64,000 nt of DNA from Aplidium turbinatum. Its lineage: Eukaryota; Chordata; Ascidiacea; Aplousobranchia; Polyclinidae. The notes beneath the pieces are model-generated. The model searched no databases. It was given only the letters and a program-made list of their open reading frames with translations, and was not told the origin of the DNA. A program made the position numbers and the translations under genes. This document shows positions 1-13,800 of the stretch, piece by piece; within the stretch, counting starts at the first letter, position 1; each line of letters starts with the position of its first letter. Where the stretch lies: NCBI GenBank assembly GCA_918807975.1, contig OU964935.1, forward strand, positions 7,527,823 to 7,591,822, written 5' to 3'.

Positions 1-329
1 TATTATTATGGTTAAAATCATCCATCGATCAGACTCCTTTATTCCGTTATACAACTGTAAATGCATTTTAATAGCAACATTTGTTGGAGCTGACTCAGCT
101 GAAACCAATGCTGAACCAAATGACGTCAGTTGAAACAATCTGAAACCTTGAATGGCTGTTTTATAGTTTTTAGCCTTCATTATAATTTCAATCAATTGCC
201 GTCTATGCTTGCAAACATACAAACATCCAATTGGTCATGGACACTGCATACAGGGTTTTAAACCAGATTTCCAGTTTACTTTGCATGCTTAGCAATTTTT
301 ATTCAAGCAAAATGTATTTTTTAAACATT
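1..329. other. Left edge, no gene seen
   Basis: AT-rich sequence with no convincing reading frame, RNA gene or repeat boundary. A repeat fragment begins at about 330. Confidence 0.6.
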
Positions 330-961
330 CACAATTGATGAAATGGCTGTTTCTTTTAATGTATATTTTATTTTATGGCATATCGTATATGTCGTAGTAT
401 AGTGGCGTAGCCAAGGGGAGGGGGGGGGGTTACAACCCCCTCCCCCTTTGGCACGCGTGTGACATCACGATATTGAGAATAATGCTTTCAGTCTCTGTTT
501 CTCTAAAATAAAGTTTTCCTAATTTTAAACGAAACTGCATTAAAAGAGCGAGTTTTGCCAATACCAAACATTTAAATATCTCAGCCAGGAATTAGCAACA
601 AGAAAACATAGAGACTTAGGTTTATTACCGAAAAATCCGAAGAAAACATGATCTTATCACCATTTTACAGGAATATTTATACCCACATTTTTGTTGAAAA
701 TGCTCCCAGAATGCACCAAATTCAAAGCAATTTTTCAAAATTTTCTGGGGGCTGCCCCCCAGACCCCCGCCGCTGGGTGTCGCATTTGGCGAAGACGCCG
801 ACGGGCTTCGCCCGCCGGCCGTAAAAACCCCCCCTTTCAAAATTCCTGGCTACGCTACTGTCGTAGTATCATTGTTAATATCTGTTTTATCTTTTTCTTT
901 CTGTTTAATTGATTTTCAAATTTTCTGGCCCCCCCCGAAAAAACTCCTAGATCCGCGCCTG
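330..961. repeat. Truncated copy of a CAGG-ended repeat, interrupted by a hAT miniature element
   Basis: From about 330 the sequence is an inverted, diverged match to the short element at 3960-4234, sharing an ATATCGTATATGTCGTAG block, a poly-pyrimidine stretch and a C-rich end that reads GATCCGCGCCTG at 961. Its left end is missing or too diverged to see. The match is broken only by the insertion at 400-860, which the 3960-4234 copy lacks. The C-run and CAGG-type terminus suggest a hAT-type nonautonomous element. It has no coding capacity. Confidence 0.6.
400..860. mobile_element. hAT-type miniature element, CAGTGGCGTAGC family
   Basis: Inverted ends AGTGGCGTAGCCA (from 401) and TGGCTACGCTACT (to 859) are flanked by a perfect 8-bp direct repeat TCGTAGTA at 392-399 and 861-868. 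The outermost base pair is T/G where the family has C/G. An uninterrupted version of the target site exists in the related repeat at 3960-4234, confirming insertion. The interior is GC-rich with self-complementary blocks (about 745-815) and encodes no transposase. An 8-bp duplication with CAGTGG-type ends is the usual signature of hAT miniature elements. Related ends occur at 3135, 31232 and 40195. Confidence 0.8.
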
Positions 962-2974
962 GTTGCGACAACACTCATTCAAAATCGTGGTTAAGTGTTT
1001 GAGTTGGTTGAAAGTATGTTCTTAGCCATAAAATAAATTGATCATAATTAAAGCAAATGCAATCATGTACTTAATACGTTAGAATCTCACTTATAACCTG
1101 CTGTATACGGTATCTCTCAAAACAATGACGGATCCAGGGAAAGGCAATCTTGATCACATGCTGCTCAAAAAATACGTAAAATGTCTACATTTTTGCAAAA
1201 TTTTCTTGCCCGCTCCTTCCCATGTTGCTCAACTTTCGGGTGGCATTGCGAAACGCATGGTTTCAGAAAATGGATTTAAAGAATACAGTAGTAGCCTACC
1301 GGTAAAGTTTTAAGAGCCCCTCAAAAGCCAAGATACTGTACTATGTACTAATAACTTGAAGTGTGCTTTTACTGCTATAAAATTAAATTTATGAAAGTAA
1401 ATGTCAAACTTCGTTTTTCCTATTGGCCGTTCGCAATGCTATTTTAATTTTAAAACCGGTCTGTGATAGAAAAAAGGTCGGGGATGGCTGCTAAGCATAG
1501 CGATAATTTTTTTTATTCACATCTTAGGATCAAAGTTTATGAAATTGGATATTCTAATTTTGCTAAATATTTTGCTTTGAGGATGCAAATGGCAAAACAT
1601 TGTTAAAAAGTGATAATTCAGCATTACTGTCAAAACTATCATGAACAGGAGACTCACATTGTGATAATAATGTTATGTTTGTTTTTGAGATTATAATTTA
1701 TGAATTCATGACCACTCGTTGCAGAATAAACAGTGTTAATTCATAAACTCTCGAACTCTTTTCTGTCGTAAGCACAATTAGGTAAAAGCAAAAATTGAGG
1801 AGAACTACCAAAGTGATTAATAGTCTGCTTAAAAAAGTGAATTTTTGATTACTTGGAAGATTTATTGCTCATGGAACACTTTGGGAAGGCAGTTGTAAAA
1901 ACAAAAAATGTAAAATGACATCACCACTGAATTACTAACCACAACGTGACAGGGAAGAAGATTGCGTTAAATCCTCCGTTTTACGTCACTGAGCTAAGCG
2001 TGAAATTGTGATTCTAAAATATACCAGTTTATTAGTTAAGTCAAAAGGCTATGACCCCAACTTGCTGTTTTTCGTGTTTCAACAAAATTCGATGAAAACA
2101 TAACGTTACGCATTGTTGAATTTACGTTGAAAGTATCATGCATTGACGGCAAGCTTGGAGCTTTGACAAAAGTCTGTTGCGCATCCTCGGAGAGATAATA
2201 ATTTAACCCAGTAAAACTGTGTGGGGTGAGAATTAGGGATAACTTGGTAAGAAAGCGACTTCTTGTCTCTGAATATTTTGAGCACAGCATAGTAAAATTG
2301 TTAGGCTGTTGAGCAACTGCTTTAAATAATTTTTGTCGGTTTATTGACAGTACGCAGTGAAATGTTTTGATTTTAAAAACACAATCGAATTTTGTTTCAA
2401 ATTTTGATGAAGCTTTTTGAAGTTGCTTAACAACAATTTGCAATAGGTATAAATTTTTTGTTTTAAATTAAAGAAAAAAAAAAAGAAAATGCATAAAAAA
2501 TGTATGAAATTTACAATGTTACAAAGCCCGCTCTTAGATACAGTAGCAGTAGAAGACAGTGGTAGTAGCAGTAGCAGTATAGACTTCCGCTTCAAAAACA
2601 ACACGCAACAATTTGTTACAGCTGCACACGCTTAGAAAAATTGAATTTAACTACGTAACCTTAAAAGGGTAAAACCCAAAAGCAGGCCAACTCATCGGAT
2701 TGTGTCAAGCTGAAGTTCATGTAATGTGATCCGTGAAAACATTGATACCTTCCTCTAAAAAGCTCCTCCTTATTGTGAACATCTCTCATCGTTTCTTCTT
2801 CTTTTCGTTGGAGCGTATAGGCCGACATCAGAGTAAGTTATTATACTATACACCCAAGCTTGGACAAGAATAAAGGAAAGTGTTTGTTCTTTTATTGAAA
2901 ATGCAAGACACATTTTCAAAATAAAAAAGCAATGTCTGAAATCCAGGATAAACAAATTGTATTTCGGTCCAATG
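962..2974. other. No gene seen; short trinucleotide repeat
   Basis: Two kilobases without a supported gene. The open frames on both strands are low-complexity and match no family I know. A short imperfect AGTAGC-type trinucleotide tract lies at about 2537-2579. Confidence 0.6.
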
Positions 2975-3134
2975 ACTCTTCCCAGGGCCGGATTAAGGGT
3001 TTATGGGGCCCTGGGCTGAGCTGAAAGTGGGGGCCCTTATCAAGTAACATTTTTCGCTAAAATTAATGGTGGAGCGGGGCTACGACACGGGCCCAGTTGC
3101 ATGTATCTGTGGCACCGAGTCCCAAAGAGCGGAC

Positions 3135-3795
3135 CAGTGGCGCAGCCAGAAAAAAATTTTGGGGGGGCCAAATATTTGATGAATTGAAGAGAACAACAAA
3201 GTGTCTGATTTAAAGCCATCGCCACTTGATGTGCAGTGGCGTATCCTGGTGGGTTAAAGCAATAAAAGTGGTAGGGGGGGTTAGAGCGTGCCGAAGGCAC
3301 GCGTATTTTAGGAGGGTCCGAGGGCATGCTCCCCCGGAAAATTTTTGAAAAATTACACTCAAATAATGGATTATAGCGCTTTCTGAAAACACTTTTAGGG
3401 TAATATTTGTATGAAATTTATTAGCAGATAAACAGCTATTAACTTATTAAAGATAGCTTTTACACACGAACGGGCAAAAACTGCAGCTAAATTAGAGAAC
3501 AGTAAAAACTCAGCTACACAAAAACCCAACAGAGTAAGCCATTCTGAAATTGCTTCCACAAATTAGTTCAAAGAAACGTAAATCGCGTAAATTTTGCGCG
3601 ATTTACGAAATTTATTGGTGTCTTTCTGTGTTTTTAAAACAAGTCCTTGGGGGTGTTAATAGCCAGATGTCTTGGAAAACGATATAAATTTATACAAACT
3701 TTATTATATTTTCAACAAAGGGCTCAACTTCGGAATCCAAACTTGGAAAATTTGGGGGGGGCATGTCCCCTTTCGCCCCCCTGGCTACGCCTATG
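3135..3795. mobile_element. Nested hAT-type miniature element (CAGTGGCGCAGCC ends)
   Basis: Starts CAGTGGCGCAGCCAG and ends CTGGCTACGCCTATG, a decayed inverted repeat of the CAGTGGCGTAGC family. Flanks GAGCGGAC and TAGCGGAT agree at six of eight positions, as expected for an old 8-bp duplication. A second CAGTGGCGTATCC-type end at 3234 suggests a further, older insertion inside whose other end I cannot locate. No protein is encoded. Confidence 0.6.
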
Positions 3796-3959
3796 TAGCG
3801 GATCACCTTCTTGTTTGCCCTCGGCTTGCCACCCGGTGCAGTAGGTGGGACCTATCAGTGTATAACTCCGTTGCGGAAGAATGTTTCAATCTGTGGTGTA
3901 GGCTATCAACGAACTTTAGAAGACTCGATAGAAGAAGAACTGCATCATATCTAACTGAC

Positions 3960-4234
3960 CAAGCGCGAATCTAAGAGTTTTTTTCGGGGGGGGGTCCAGA
4001 AAATTTGAAAATCAATTAAAAAGAAAAAAAAAGCTAAACAGATATGAACAATATGATACTACGACATATACGATATGCTAGAAAATAGACATTAAAACAA
4101 CCATTTTCATCAATTGTGATGCCGAGCGACTAATATCAGCTGTTTAGAAGCATATTAAACCATTTGATGCGAAAACATACAATTTTTCACAAAATTTCGG
4201 GAGGGCCCGGGCCCCCCCCATAAATCCGCACCTG
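3960..4234. mobile_element. Nested 275-bp CAGG-ended miniature element
   Basis: Begins CAAGCGCGAATCTA and ends TAAATCCGCACCTG (imperfect inverted repeat), with an exact 8-bp duplication TAACTGAC at 3952-3959 and 4235-4242. It interrupts the hAT transposase remnant of the surrounding element: coding similarity resumes at 4239. Its interior matches the repeat at 330-961 in inverse orientation. Confidence 0.78.
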
Positions 4235-4238
4235 TAAC

Positions 4239-4554
4239 TGACCATCTTGTATCAGATAATGTCTTCAAAACAGGCAAACCATCTAGGAATTTTCGATGGA
4301 CTTGCCAACGATGAGTAGACGAGACGAGCCATGAATAAAGGCTTTGCAACAATTCAAAAAGCTCAGCGGCAGAACGGCATGTTTCTACAGGACATTTAGG
4401 CTACCGATTAAATTAATGAATGTGGTGTGCAAGAGACATAATGAGCTACACTAGGCCTACATTTCTCGCGCAGAAGAGCTTGAAGACCGTTATACTTGCC
4501 ACTCATATTGGCAGCATTATCATAACTTTGACCCGTAATCCTTAGGCCTACCAT
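4239..4554 (-). pseudogene. hAT transposase remnant (ZMYM/ZNF862-like type)
   Basis: Two minus-strand pieces in different frames carry hAT transposase signatures. The upstream piece (4408-4554) reads GQSYDNAANMSGKYNGLQAL, the conserved DNA-strand-transfer region around the second acidic residue, followed by a C-x-x-HSL block. The downstream piece (4239-4352) reads SSTHRWQVHRKF and then LSDTRWS, also typical of this family. The 3960-4234 insertion cuts the reading immediately after it. The N-terminal zinc finger and C-terminal dimerisation domain are not recognisable. It is a dead gene of the element at 2983-4829. Confidence 0.82.
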
Positions 4555-4837
4555 TTTCGAATATGAAAGTATCAAATAAATATGTTTTTTGTTAAAAAAA
4601 CGAAGAAAAATTGAATAACTGAGGCTGGGCAGGGGTGCTGCAGCACCGCAGCACATAGCCTACGGGTGAGCCGCCCTTGCTTGTTTGAGATACTAATTAA
4701 AGCAGTAATCTCCAGCTGTGCAACTATAAAACAATTAGTAGATTTTTTTCTTTGAGGTGGAGGCCCCAAAAGTGGGGGCCCTGGGCTTCAGCCCAGTCCG
4801 CCCCCCCCCCCCCCCTTAATCCGGCACTGACTCTTCC

Positions 4838-7800
4838 AGTGAAACGGCACAAAATAAATTTGATAAAATATTAAAGAAATGGGTTTACGGGCTGTTTCAT
4901 CAAAGAACATGTATCATTCGAAAAGAACATAATTCATATAATTACAACAAATTATTTCAAAGCACGTGCTAAGGATGCTATTACGTCTAATCCAGGAGAT
5001 AGCTTTATAAAAAATTTAATTTAAACTCCAGAAAAAAATGAATCATTCATGAGGGATAAAATATCAACAAGAAATGTAATTTTTTAACAAGCATTTTTCC
5101 ATCACTTCGCTGAGAAGTGAACAAAATTTGAAACGTAATTTGTTGCAAAATTGCAAACTTATAAAGTATGTGACTGAACGTGTCATATTTCAAGCACTAT
5201 TTGCATTAATTCCAATTGCCAATTACGGCTTTGCGGCTCAGTAAGCTTACACTATAAACTATATACTTGTCCTGATACAACTACAATCTTCTGAAGGGCA
5301 TTAACAACTGCTCTGATAATTGCAGCAGCATTTTTATTTCCCATTTTATATCAAGCCAGATTAAATAAATATTTTGTCAGATAAATTTGCATGTTTTTTC
5401 AAATCACTGTTTTGAAACATGTTTTTGAAATTAAAAACAGACTTGAGAAAATACTCTAAGCAAGATTTCTTTAGTTCCAGTAAAAATGCATACTGAAGAG
5501 TTCACACAGCAGTGTTTGTGTTCAAGAAAAAACAGAGATGTAATCAAATGTTTATTCTATTTATTCAAAAGGGTGTTGGTAAGTGATTGGATTTGAAAAC
5601 CTTCCGTTAAATGTGTGATCCAGGCTTACATAGAGTCATTGAAGATTTAGATAAAGTGTCGTAGAAGGCAAGAAAGCTAATCTTCGTGTTTCACCTTCAA
5701 ACATACCATCAAGTGTTCTGCCAAAAACACAGGCTCTTTAGAGGAGTCCACCAGGTGCCTTTGAGAGCGCCGTAGTAAAGATCTCACCACTTGGCTCTTC
5801 GGAAGGCCATTTCGCTTAATTAGGACGTTTTAAAAATTATATTAGCAACGTTTGAAAGTGGAAATATACCACGATATACGTATTTGGGTATCTATTAGGC
5901 CTACATTAACGCATTTGCATAGTTTGACCTTTTATTGTAATAGATAGCTCGCGCAAAGTATTGGAAGATTAGCTTACATGTAGTAAAAATAATCCAATAT
6001 TTTGCATATCTAGACGAAATAGCATTTTCTTGTTCTTATTTAGTTCGTTGTCTTCCGAAAAAATGTGTTGTTTATATTCTTCTACACTGCGTGTGATGAT
6101 TTCAAAAAGATACAGGCACACAAATATGCAAAGCCCTCTATTACGTGACTCAACATTTAAACATGATAAGTAAATACGCAAGAAGACGGTTCAGAAACAG
6201 GCTTCAGACAGGAATGAGATGGACTAAATTGATCCAGGCAAACAAGGGACAGGTTAGGTTGATTATTAAGCTATCGGTCTATCAAAAAACACATTGCTCA
6301 TTAAAACGCCGCGCGGCTTTGTGTAATTTAGCGCACAATTCTTGTGCAATGCACACATGCCTTGTTGGTCCAGGGCGGTAGAGACACGATTGATCATTAG
6401 AATCGGAAAGCTCTTCTATAATCGTCAAGTGGGAGAATGTGTGAGAGGTTAGCAGCATCTAAAGAGGCTAAAAACACCCTTCTGAGCTACTGGTAGATAT
6501 TTTTTTTCAATCAACTGTCTCTGTGTTGCAAACCATGAAATAATTCAAACGAAGAAAAGATTTATTCTTGAAATTCCATCTCTTTTTTTGACAATTCATC
6601 TATTTTTACGATTTATTGAAGGGAAGTCCCACAAAAACAAAGCATGCAAACGTTGAAATAGATGGGCAACCGTTTTACTTTCTGTTTCGCTTGCGACCGA
6701 AATCATTTTTTTTATCTTTTTGAAAACGATTTTTGTTTAGCTTCAAAAAAGCATTAAGCGATAAAAAGTTGATTAATTTTGGTGTCACAGTAATTTTTCA
6801 TGTAGATTCGAGCGATTAAAATGCTGCATTTTTAAGAAAATGCCAAAACACAATTTGTTCATAAACATTTTTTGTCCATCTAAAGATGTCTCATGATTGT
6901 CTTACTCCACGAGACTTCCACTAACCAACATAGCAGGCCACAATACTTTATGGCTAATGTCCGTCGACTAAGACCAATGAGTCGAATTCGTTCTCATACG
7001 AGCACACGGTAACGGAAGAATTCTCATCTTAAAAACATCGTTGCTGTAGGTCTATATTTATTATGTCAAAATTGACCATGTTTTTGGAATGCTGTATTAC
7101 ATATTTTGCTTTATCACACTGTAGTTAAACATTTAATGCTTTTTTTGAAAGATAAGTTTACAACCAAAGTAAGTTTTAAAGTTCTTAAAATTAACCCAGG
7201 TTACAAAACCGTTTCTTGCCTTTATCCCGTTTTGGACTTTACCATAATCATGAGTGATGTAGGCTAAAAAGGCATCTTTTATCAGTGAGGAAATGTGTCA
7301 TGTTGCGATTGGCTGAGAAAACCAATGAAAGCCAATCCAACAAAAATGGCAACTTTTGTTGTCTGGAAAGGATTCTACGGATTTTGTTTGCAAGAGGAAG
7401 TTTGATAAAACGTTCTGGTTTTGCAACATGTATTTAACATTGGAACATGTTGAATCAACATAGAGTAGAAAGAAGTTGGTGTGACAAAATTATGAAAAGG
7501 TCCTAGCCTACTACCAAACGTTTGCATCGTTTCAACTCTGCTTGACGTTGAATGGTTAAAGTAAAAATGACAACTTCTCCTGGAGAAGGTTTTTAATTTT
7601 ACTCTCATTAGAGCGAGAGATGATGTTTTGAAAACACTTTCAATGTCATCTTTGGAAGTGGGAAAGGTAAGCTTTTTTTAAATGAAAATTAATACAATCA
7701 AAGACTGTAGGTTATACTTTGCATTGGTGTCAAAACAATCTATCCGTGTTTTTTTACATAAAATGTGCCATGAAGCCTGGAATACCGTAAGTTATGTTTA

Positions 7801-10800
7801 TTAAATATTGACATTTTATGATTTTGCAAGACAGATTGTCTGATTAGAAATTTTTAAACTCAAAAAATCTAGTCTGTTCTTAATTTCATATTGAAACACG
7901 TAAAATTTTACATTTTTTAAACAAGGCACCGCTACTTCTGTCAGTGACTAATTTTTTTTAAATTTTAGATTACCTACGGTGTTATAATCTCAACAAATAA
8001 CATCAATCAGAATGGTGTGGCATTTGCTGAGCGACCTTTTCTTCACCTCAGCAGCTGCTGATGAATATATTTGCTCACTGAAGCAATATTTGCTGAAACA
8101 TCTTGAGGTCAAGCAAAAACCAAACCAAAGGATCAAAATAATGTTGGTATCCAGATTCTTGTTCATTTATTTTATCATACAGGCTACCCAAATAGCTAAG
8201 AAGGTTTTCTTGTCTTTTCAACGAAAGTAAAATGTAGTAGTTTAACTTGTTTTTTTGATCAATGATAGTCCAAGCAATAATAAATAATTTTAATGGCAGG
8301 CTAGCCATATTCGTAATTCATGATAATACTTAATTCAAATATTCATTTTTAATGTTTTAGCTTTATGTTTGTAATTCAGTCATTAGCAAAAGGACTTTTT
8401 ACAAAGCTTGTAAAATTTGTCAGCAAATGACGGTATAAATATCAATTCCATGCAGTCCTTTTTAATCTTTTTTTTTTCAGTACATTTGCTTTTTCAGGCT
8501 ACTACTTGGCATGCCTTTCAGTACATTTGCTATCTTGGGTGCTTTAATGTGCTACCCAGCATCACATGCGCCAGTGCTATAAACAATGTTTAATGTCATA
8601 AAATTTTAAGATTGGATGAAAGAGACGAATGAGGCAATAAATATTTTATTCTCACAAATCGTCAATAAAGAAACATTCTGACTTGTAGCCCATCACAGTT
8701 AATATTAAAAATTTCAACATTGCGACAAAAGTAGGACAACACTGTGTTTTGCGTTGATGATGATGGCACAACTGCTTTGTCGGTTGAGAATTGGAAATAA
8801 CAGCAGTGATATCTTGATGTGAAATGTCAAGTATACTTCGTTGATGGGCTCATTGTGATATGCGATATAGAAAAATTTACCGAGGCAAAAGTTTTGCTCA
8901 TGTTTAAGCAACAAAATATTTAATTATCATTTCAATGATTTCTTTTATTCAATACCATCGCAGCCACTTGCACAGGTGAGAAATTCCAATTTGCAAAAAT
9001 AAACAATTACTTTGACTTATGTGAGAAATCAAACAGTAAGATTAAGGCTTTTGAGATTTCTTAAATGAATAGGTTAATCTTGGCTATTTTCTCTTTCAAC
9101 TGAGTTTGCTTTTCGCGGCTCATGTGATTGAAAAGTCCTTTGAATGATTGCAATACGGCACTGTTAAAGGAGAACGTACGTTTGAACAATTGGGAGTGTG
9201 GCCACACGCACTTCAAGACGCAACGCATCGATAAAAAATTTATTTGAATTAATAATCCTCATGCAAAACAAAAATGACCGATCGATCAATTGGCCGCAAT
9301 TTGCCAAAGTATTTTCTTACAAAAGAGAGTTTAAATTTTTCTGATCATCTTCAATTTTCAAATTAGGTTTGGAAACTCTGAAATCGAGGTTGCAGATATT
9401 ATTCAAGCAAACTGAAATCTACCATGGTAAATGTTGAATGTGTGCAAAAGCTGAAGCGAAATCGATTAAAAGCAGAGAAGTATTTCTCAACCTGTCTTGT
9501 GATGCCAATGAACACGGTATTTACTTAAGCGGAGATGTTTGATCCATCATCATCTGAAGGGTATGTTACACAGCAAACTGCAAAAATGGCACTCAACAAT
9601 TATTGAATTGTAGAGAAATGTACTTTGAAATTTGCTCCTCAAATTTTGTGACAAAATGCGAACGTTTTTTGAATCAATGTCTTATCAACACAATCAACGA
9701 ATGATCTTTTATGAACAAGAAAAGCTGGACCATGGCTGGACGTAAACCAAAGAAACGGGAATGTTTATTTCGCAAAAAATGTAAATAAATGTTTTCATTT
9801 TAATGAATTAATCACATGTAGCCTACAACAAGCCACAAGTTAGACCAAACAAGTTCTAAATGTGAATCTTTTTTTCGAAAGCTTTTAAGAATTTAAACTT
9901 AACGAAAAGGGCTTAAACTTGCCCAAAAAAATTAGGCCTATTATACAAAAGCGAATGATAAGATTGCAGAAAATTTAATAAAAGATCTGTCTTGCAAATA
10001 GCCAAGACATAGAAGGATAGATTAGATGGCAGCTGCCCAACCATTGAACCAACGCTTTTTAAGTAACTTGTTATGACACTAACTGTATATTGATAAAATA
10101 TCAGTTACGGACACAAGATTTCTAAAGAACTCCCTTCTGATTTTCAATAAAAACTTATAACGTTTTTTTCGTTAAAACGGTTGTAATTAAGCCATTACTA
10201 AGACAGTCAACAATCATTTTGTCTTGAAAAATTATATCAAACAATCTTGATTCATCATCTGTGCGCTGCTTGAGGTCTTCATTGTAATTCAAATCCATTT
10301 GAATGACTCTTAAAAAACTAGGTTGCTTTCTGTGACGTCCAACCACGGAGGTATTGTCAAAGGATCCACGAAGCCAGCTGTAAAGAAACCAAAGTCTATC
10401 GTACGGCTGTTGGACAAAATCATTGCCGAAAAAATCCAAGTTTAAGGTTTTATTTTTGTTTGTTGACGTTAAAGATACAAAAATAACATAAGCTTGTCCA
10501 GCAACCGGAGCGGATGGAGAAAGATTCATTAGAAGAATTGAAATCACGGATGCGAGTAGTATTAGACCGCGTCATTCAAAAAAGAACAATACAATCAGGT
10601 AATGAAATCCGTCACAAGTTTTCATCAATGATAAAACCAAACTCAATAATAAGGCAAATGGTTTTGCAAAAGGTGTAAAATAACCAATTTGAAAATTTTG
10701 CTTGACATCCTATAAACAAGGTTTGAGTCACCCAGTTAATTTTCATATAGTCTGTTACACAAAAAGAAGAAAAACATTGATGACAGCGAAAACAGACTGT

Positions 10801-13800
10801 TTTATGCTTTGAGTATTTCGTTTTTAAGCTTATTGCATAAAGTTGAATTGTGTTTTTTTCTCTTGTAGACTTGCAGGCGAATGTGATGAGATTTGCAAAG
10901 AACACCTCCTGCTGTTTTGGCCTTACAGATGTTTGTCTCCGAGTCCGAGGGGACCTTTTAAGTTTTTTCATAAAAGTCTCCCGCTGTGAAGGTTCAGAGT
11001 TATTTCTCGTTGTGTTGCAAGAGCTGAGGTAAATCTTCTCTGCCTACCAGCTGAGAAAAATTTCGTTAATTAAAGTTGTTTTATTTTATTCGCAATCATT
11101 AAAGAAACGAAAAAATCCATAGCATAATGAAGTTACGAATGTACAATTTTGACATTGCTTTTTTTTGGATTTATAATTTAAAAATGTTTTTTTTTTGCAA
11201 GCTTTAAAAGTGTCTATCTGGAAAGTCTAAACTCGTCTTGTTAAATACTCATTCGATTAACTTTTGGCCACAAATAAGATGTGAATTCAACATTGAAATC
11301 TTAAAACAAATGTTCAGCTAATTAATTTTTGTTTGAAAAATCAGCTTGGATGAGATAGTTTCAGGGACAACGCTTTAGGTTGTTCTGCGGTAACAACTAA
11401 TATTTCATAAAGAAATCCACAGAAAAACTTAAAACCCATCAGTGATTTGTTAAAAAAATGCAGCAGTGTGTGAAAGTGGTAGCTTATATTCAAGAGTTAA
11501 CCGTCAGCCTAAACTTTTGCACCGGAATTTAGCAACAAAACCCGCAATTTGAATTATCGGCGTATGAGCAGATCTTTCCAGGCTAGATTAGAGGACAGGA
11601 AATCATCAGCCACTCAGCAGTCTCGTCGTCCAGTATCCTCAGACCATGCGCACCGTTTGGAGGCCGGTGGGTTAGACAGTGGTTAATGACATAGTCTGCG
11701 GTCTGTTCAGTGGCACTACACTCGCATTCTGATCAATTTTAATGATGCCTAACTACTGTGGGACACGGACACATTTATCAGCGAAAATTAGGCAAATAGC
11801 AATTTGACCTTTTCACTGTTTGCATATTAGAAAGTTCAGCCTTACAAGCACGTAGCCTATATACTGCATCTTTGTATAATTATGTTGAGGCCTTTATTTC
11901 AGGAGAACGTTTGCCTGTGCTGGAAGGTGCTGTTGATTTCAAAACGTCGCAAAGATTTGATCTTGGGACAATTTGATCGCATGTCAGTCTATCAAGTGTT
12001 CACGTCTATCAAAATCAAGCCGTTCATTCTCCCATCAAGTCTGTTGTGACAGCCTGGGATTTTGTATTGTGCAAGAGATTCCATTGACTGCACTGTCTTC
12101 TAGATATAAAAGAACATCGCACAATGCCAAGAGCGTTTTACGAGTATCTGAACAAAAGGAAAGACACCAGAGATAAGATTTATTCGCTTACAATAGACAG
12201 TAGGTTTGAATGGACAATTGGTTGAGGTCTTCAGTAGCAGAAGACGTGAAACCAAATCACACTTTCTTTGCTTTGTCGCACTTGCCATTATTCGGCTCTT
12301 TTATGAAGAAAAACTTTCGGAAATATCCTCTTTAAATCACTTCTTTTGTTTAACAAGGTAAATTGAAAAAAAATGAACGCAGATTTTTCTGGCAAGCAAA
12401 CCACGTACTCTCAGCGTCACGTGGGAGAGCATCACCCAGTGGAAACAACCTTTCAAATTCTGTTTTTACAATGCATCTACATTTCTTTGTTGATAAATCA
12501 CAAATGATTGCTGTTTCGTTCAACAAACATGCTCTGATAAGAGAAAAGGCCTTGGCGGAGATCTTTGAGAGGTAAAAATAAAAAAATAGTTGCGTTTTTA
12601 AGCAGATATCCTGTTCAAGCACAATAATCGCAAATTTGGCAAGAAGTGTTAGACGTCATATGACCAGCCAGCACACTAAACTCACTTTGTTGGTTACAAT
12701 ATCTCGCAGGATTCATTTCTATTTTTAATTCTTAAAAATAGATTGCTCACAATAAAAAATTCTCTCTATCTGCATTGAGTATTTGACGCTGCACAAGATA
12801 ACTTGCTACTGGCTTAACCATTTCTTTCTTTGCTTAAAATTCACACGCTCCTGAGTGGTCGTTTTTGTGTTTATTTACATTAACGAACAGGCATTTTTTG
12901 TTTAAAGCTTACAGGGTAGGGACAATTACACGCTTAATTAACTTATGTGGTGAAAACCATCTAAAATGTAATTGACCATAAACTAACCAGTTTTCTAGCT
13001 GATGACACAGCAACATTATGCGATTCCACTTTTACTTTGACCTTTCAATAGGAAAATAGAAATTTGTGACATTGGCCGGTTTAAGGTATTGCGGTTTTTC
13101 AACTATACCGTTAAGGAATGGCGACAAAAGCACGTGGTAAATACTTAATAAAACAAGCAAGCAATGACGCTCCGACCAGAGCAAATAAAAAATATCTACA
13201 TCTATAATAATTAAAATATGTGGTCACAGTGCGGTGTCTGGTGAGTTTACATTGTTTGTGGTGCAACATGAAAATGAAACAAGCAATTTTGCGCTATGTT
13301 GCTGCAAGATCTTAAATAAGGTGGTAGCTACATTTTAAAAGTTTCATCTATCAGTAAGACTGATTTTGTCTAAAACAGTAGTTTCCAATTTTTTCTAGTT
13401 ACAAACCACTCTCAAATGCATTTTCAGCACTGAATTTTTCAGAGTGATCCCGAATGAAAAGATTTCAATATAACATTTACTTTTCCATGGATAAATTCTA
13501 ACAATGTTATTTTACGCCATTGGGTGCAAAATAACATCAATAAAAAGTCTCTATTATTAGCGATTTTCAGCTAATTCTCGTCGTTCTTCTGGACTATGTT
13601 TCGTAAGGGGAATAAATTCTTCGCATAGAAATTCGTGCTGGTCTTCCTTGGTTTCGTTTGCCTTTGATCAGTATTGAAAATAGGAGAGTTTCATTATAAA
13701 CTGAGTTTATTAAATGTCGTGTTCCATGTCCCAACCAGAGAAATTGACGTGAGTTGATTTATTGAAACACAGTTTCTCCTACAATACAACAAGTCATGTA

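Larger units (their letters stand above)
2983..4829 (-). mobile_element. hAT transposon with decayed transposase and two nested insertions
   Basis: Ends CAGGGCCGGATTAAGG and CTTAATCCGGCACTG form an inverted repeat, flanked by a perfect 8-bp duplication ACTCTTCC at 2975-2982 and 4830-4837. Termini, duplication length and the minus-strand transposase remnants all indicate hAT. Just inside the ends lie GGGGCCCTGGGC-type blocks and a long C run at 4800-4815. Two further elements were inserted later: 3135-3795 and 3960-4234. The element is inactive. Confidence 0.88.

Noticed and set aside
10155-10547. 130-codon minus-strand open frame as a possible gene
   Set aside because: No recognised domain, no supporting splice context and no neighbouring similar frames; plausible by chance in this much sequence.
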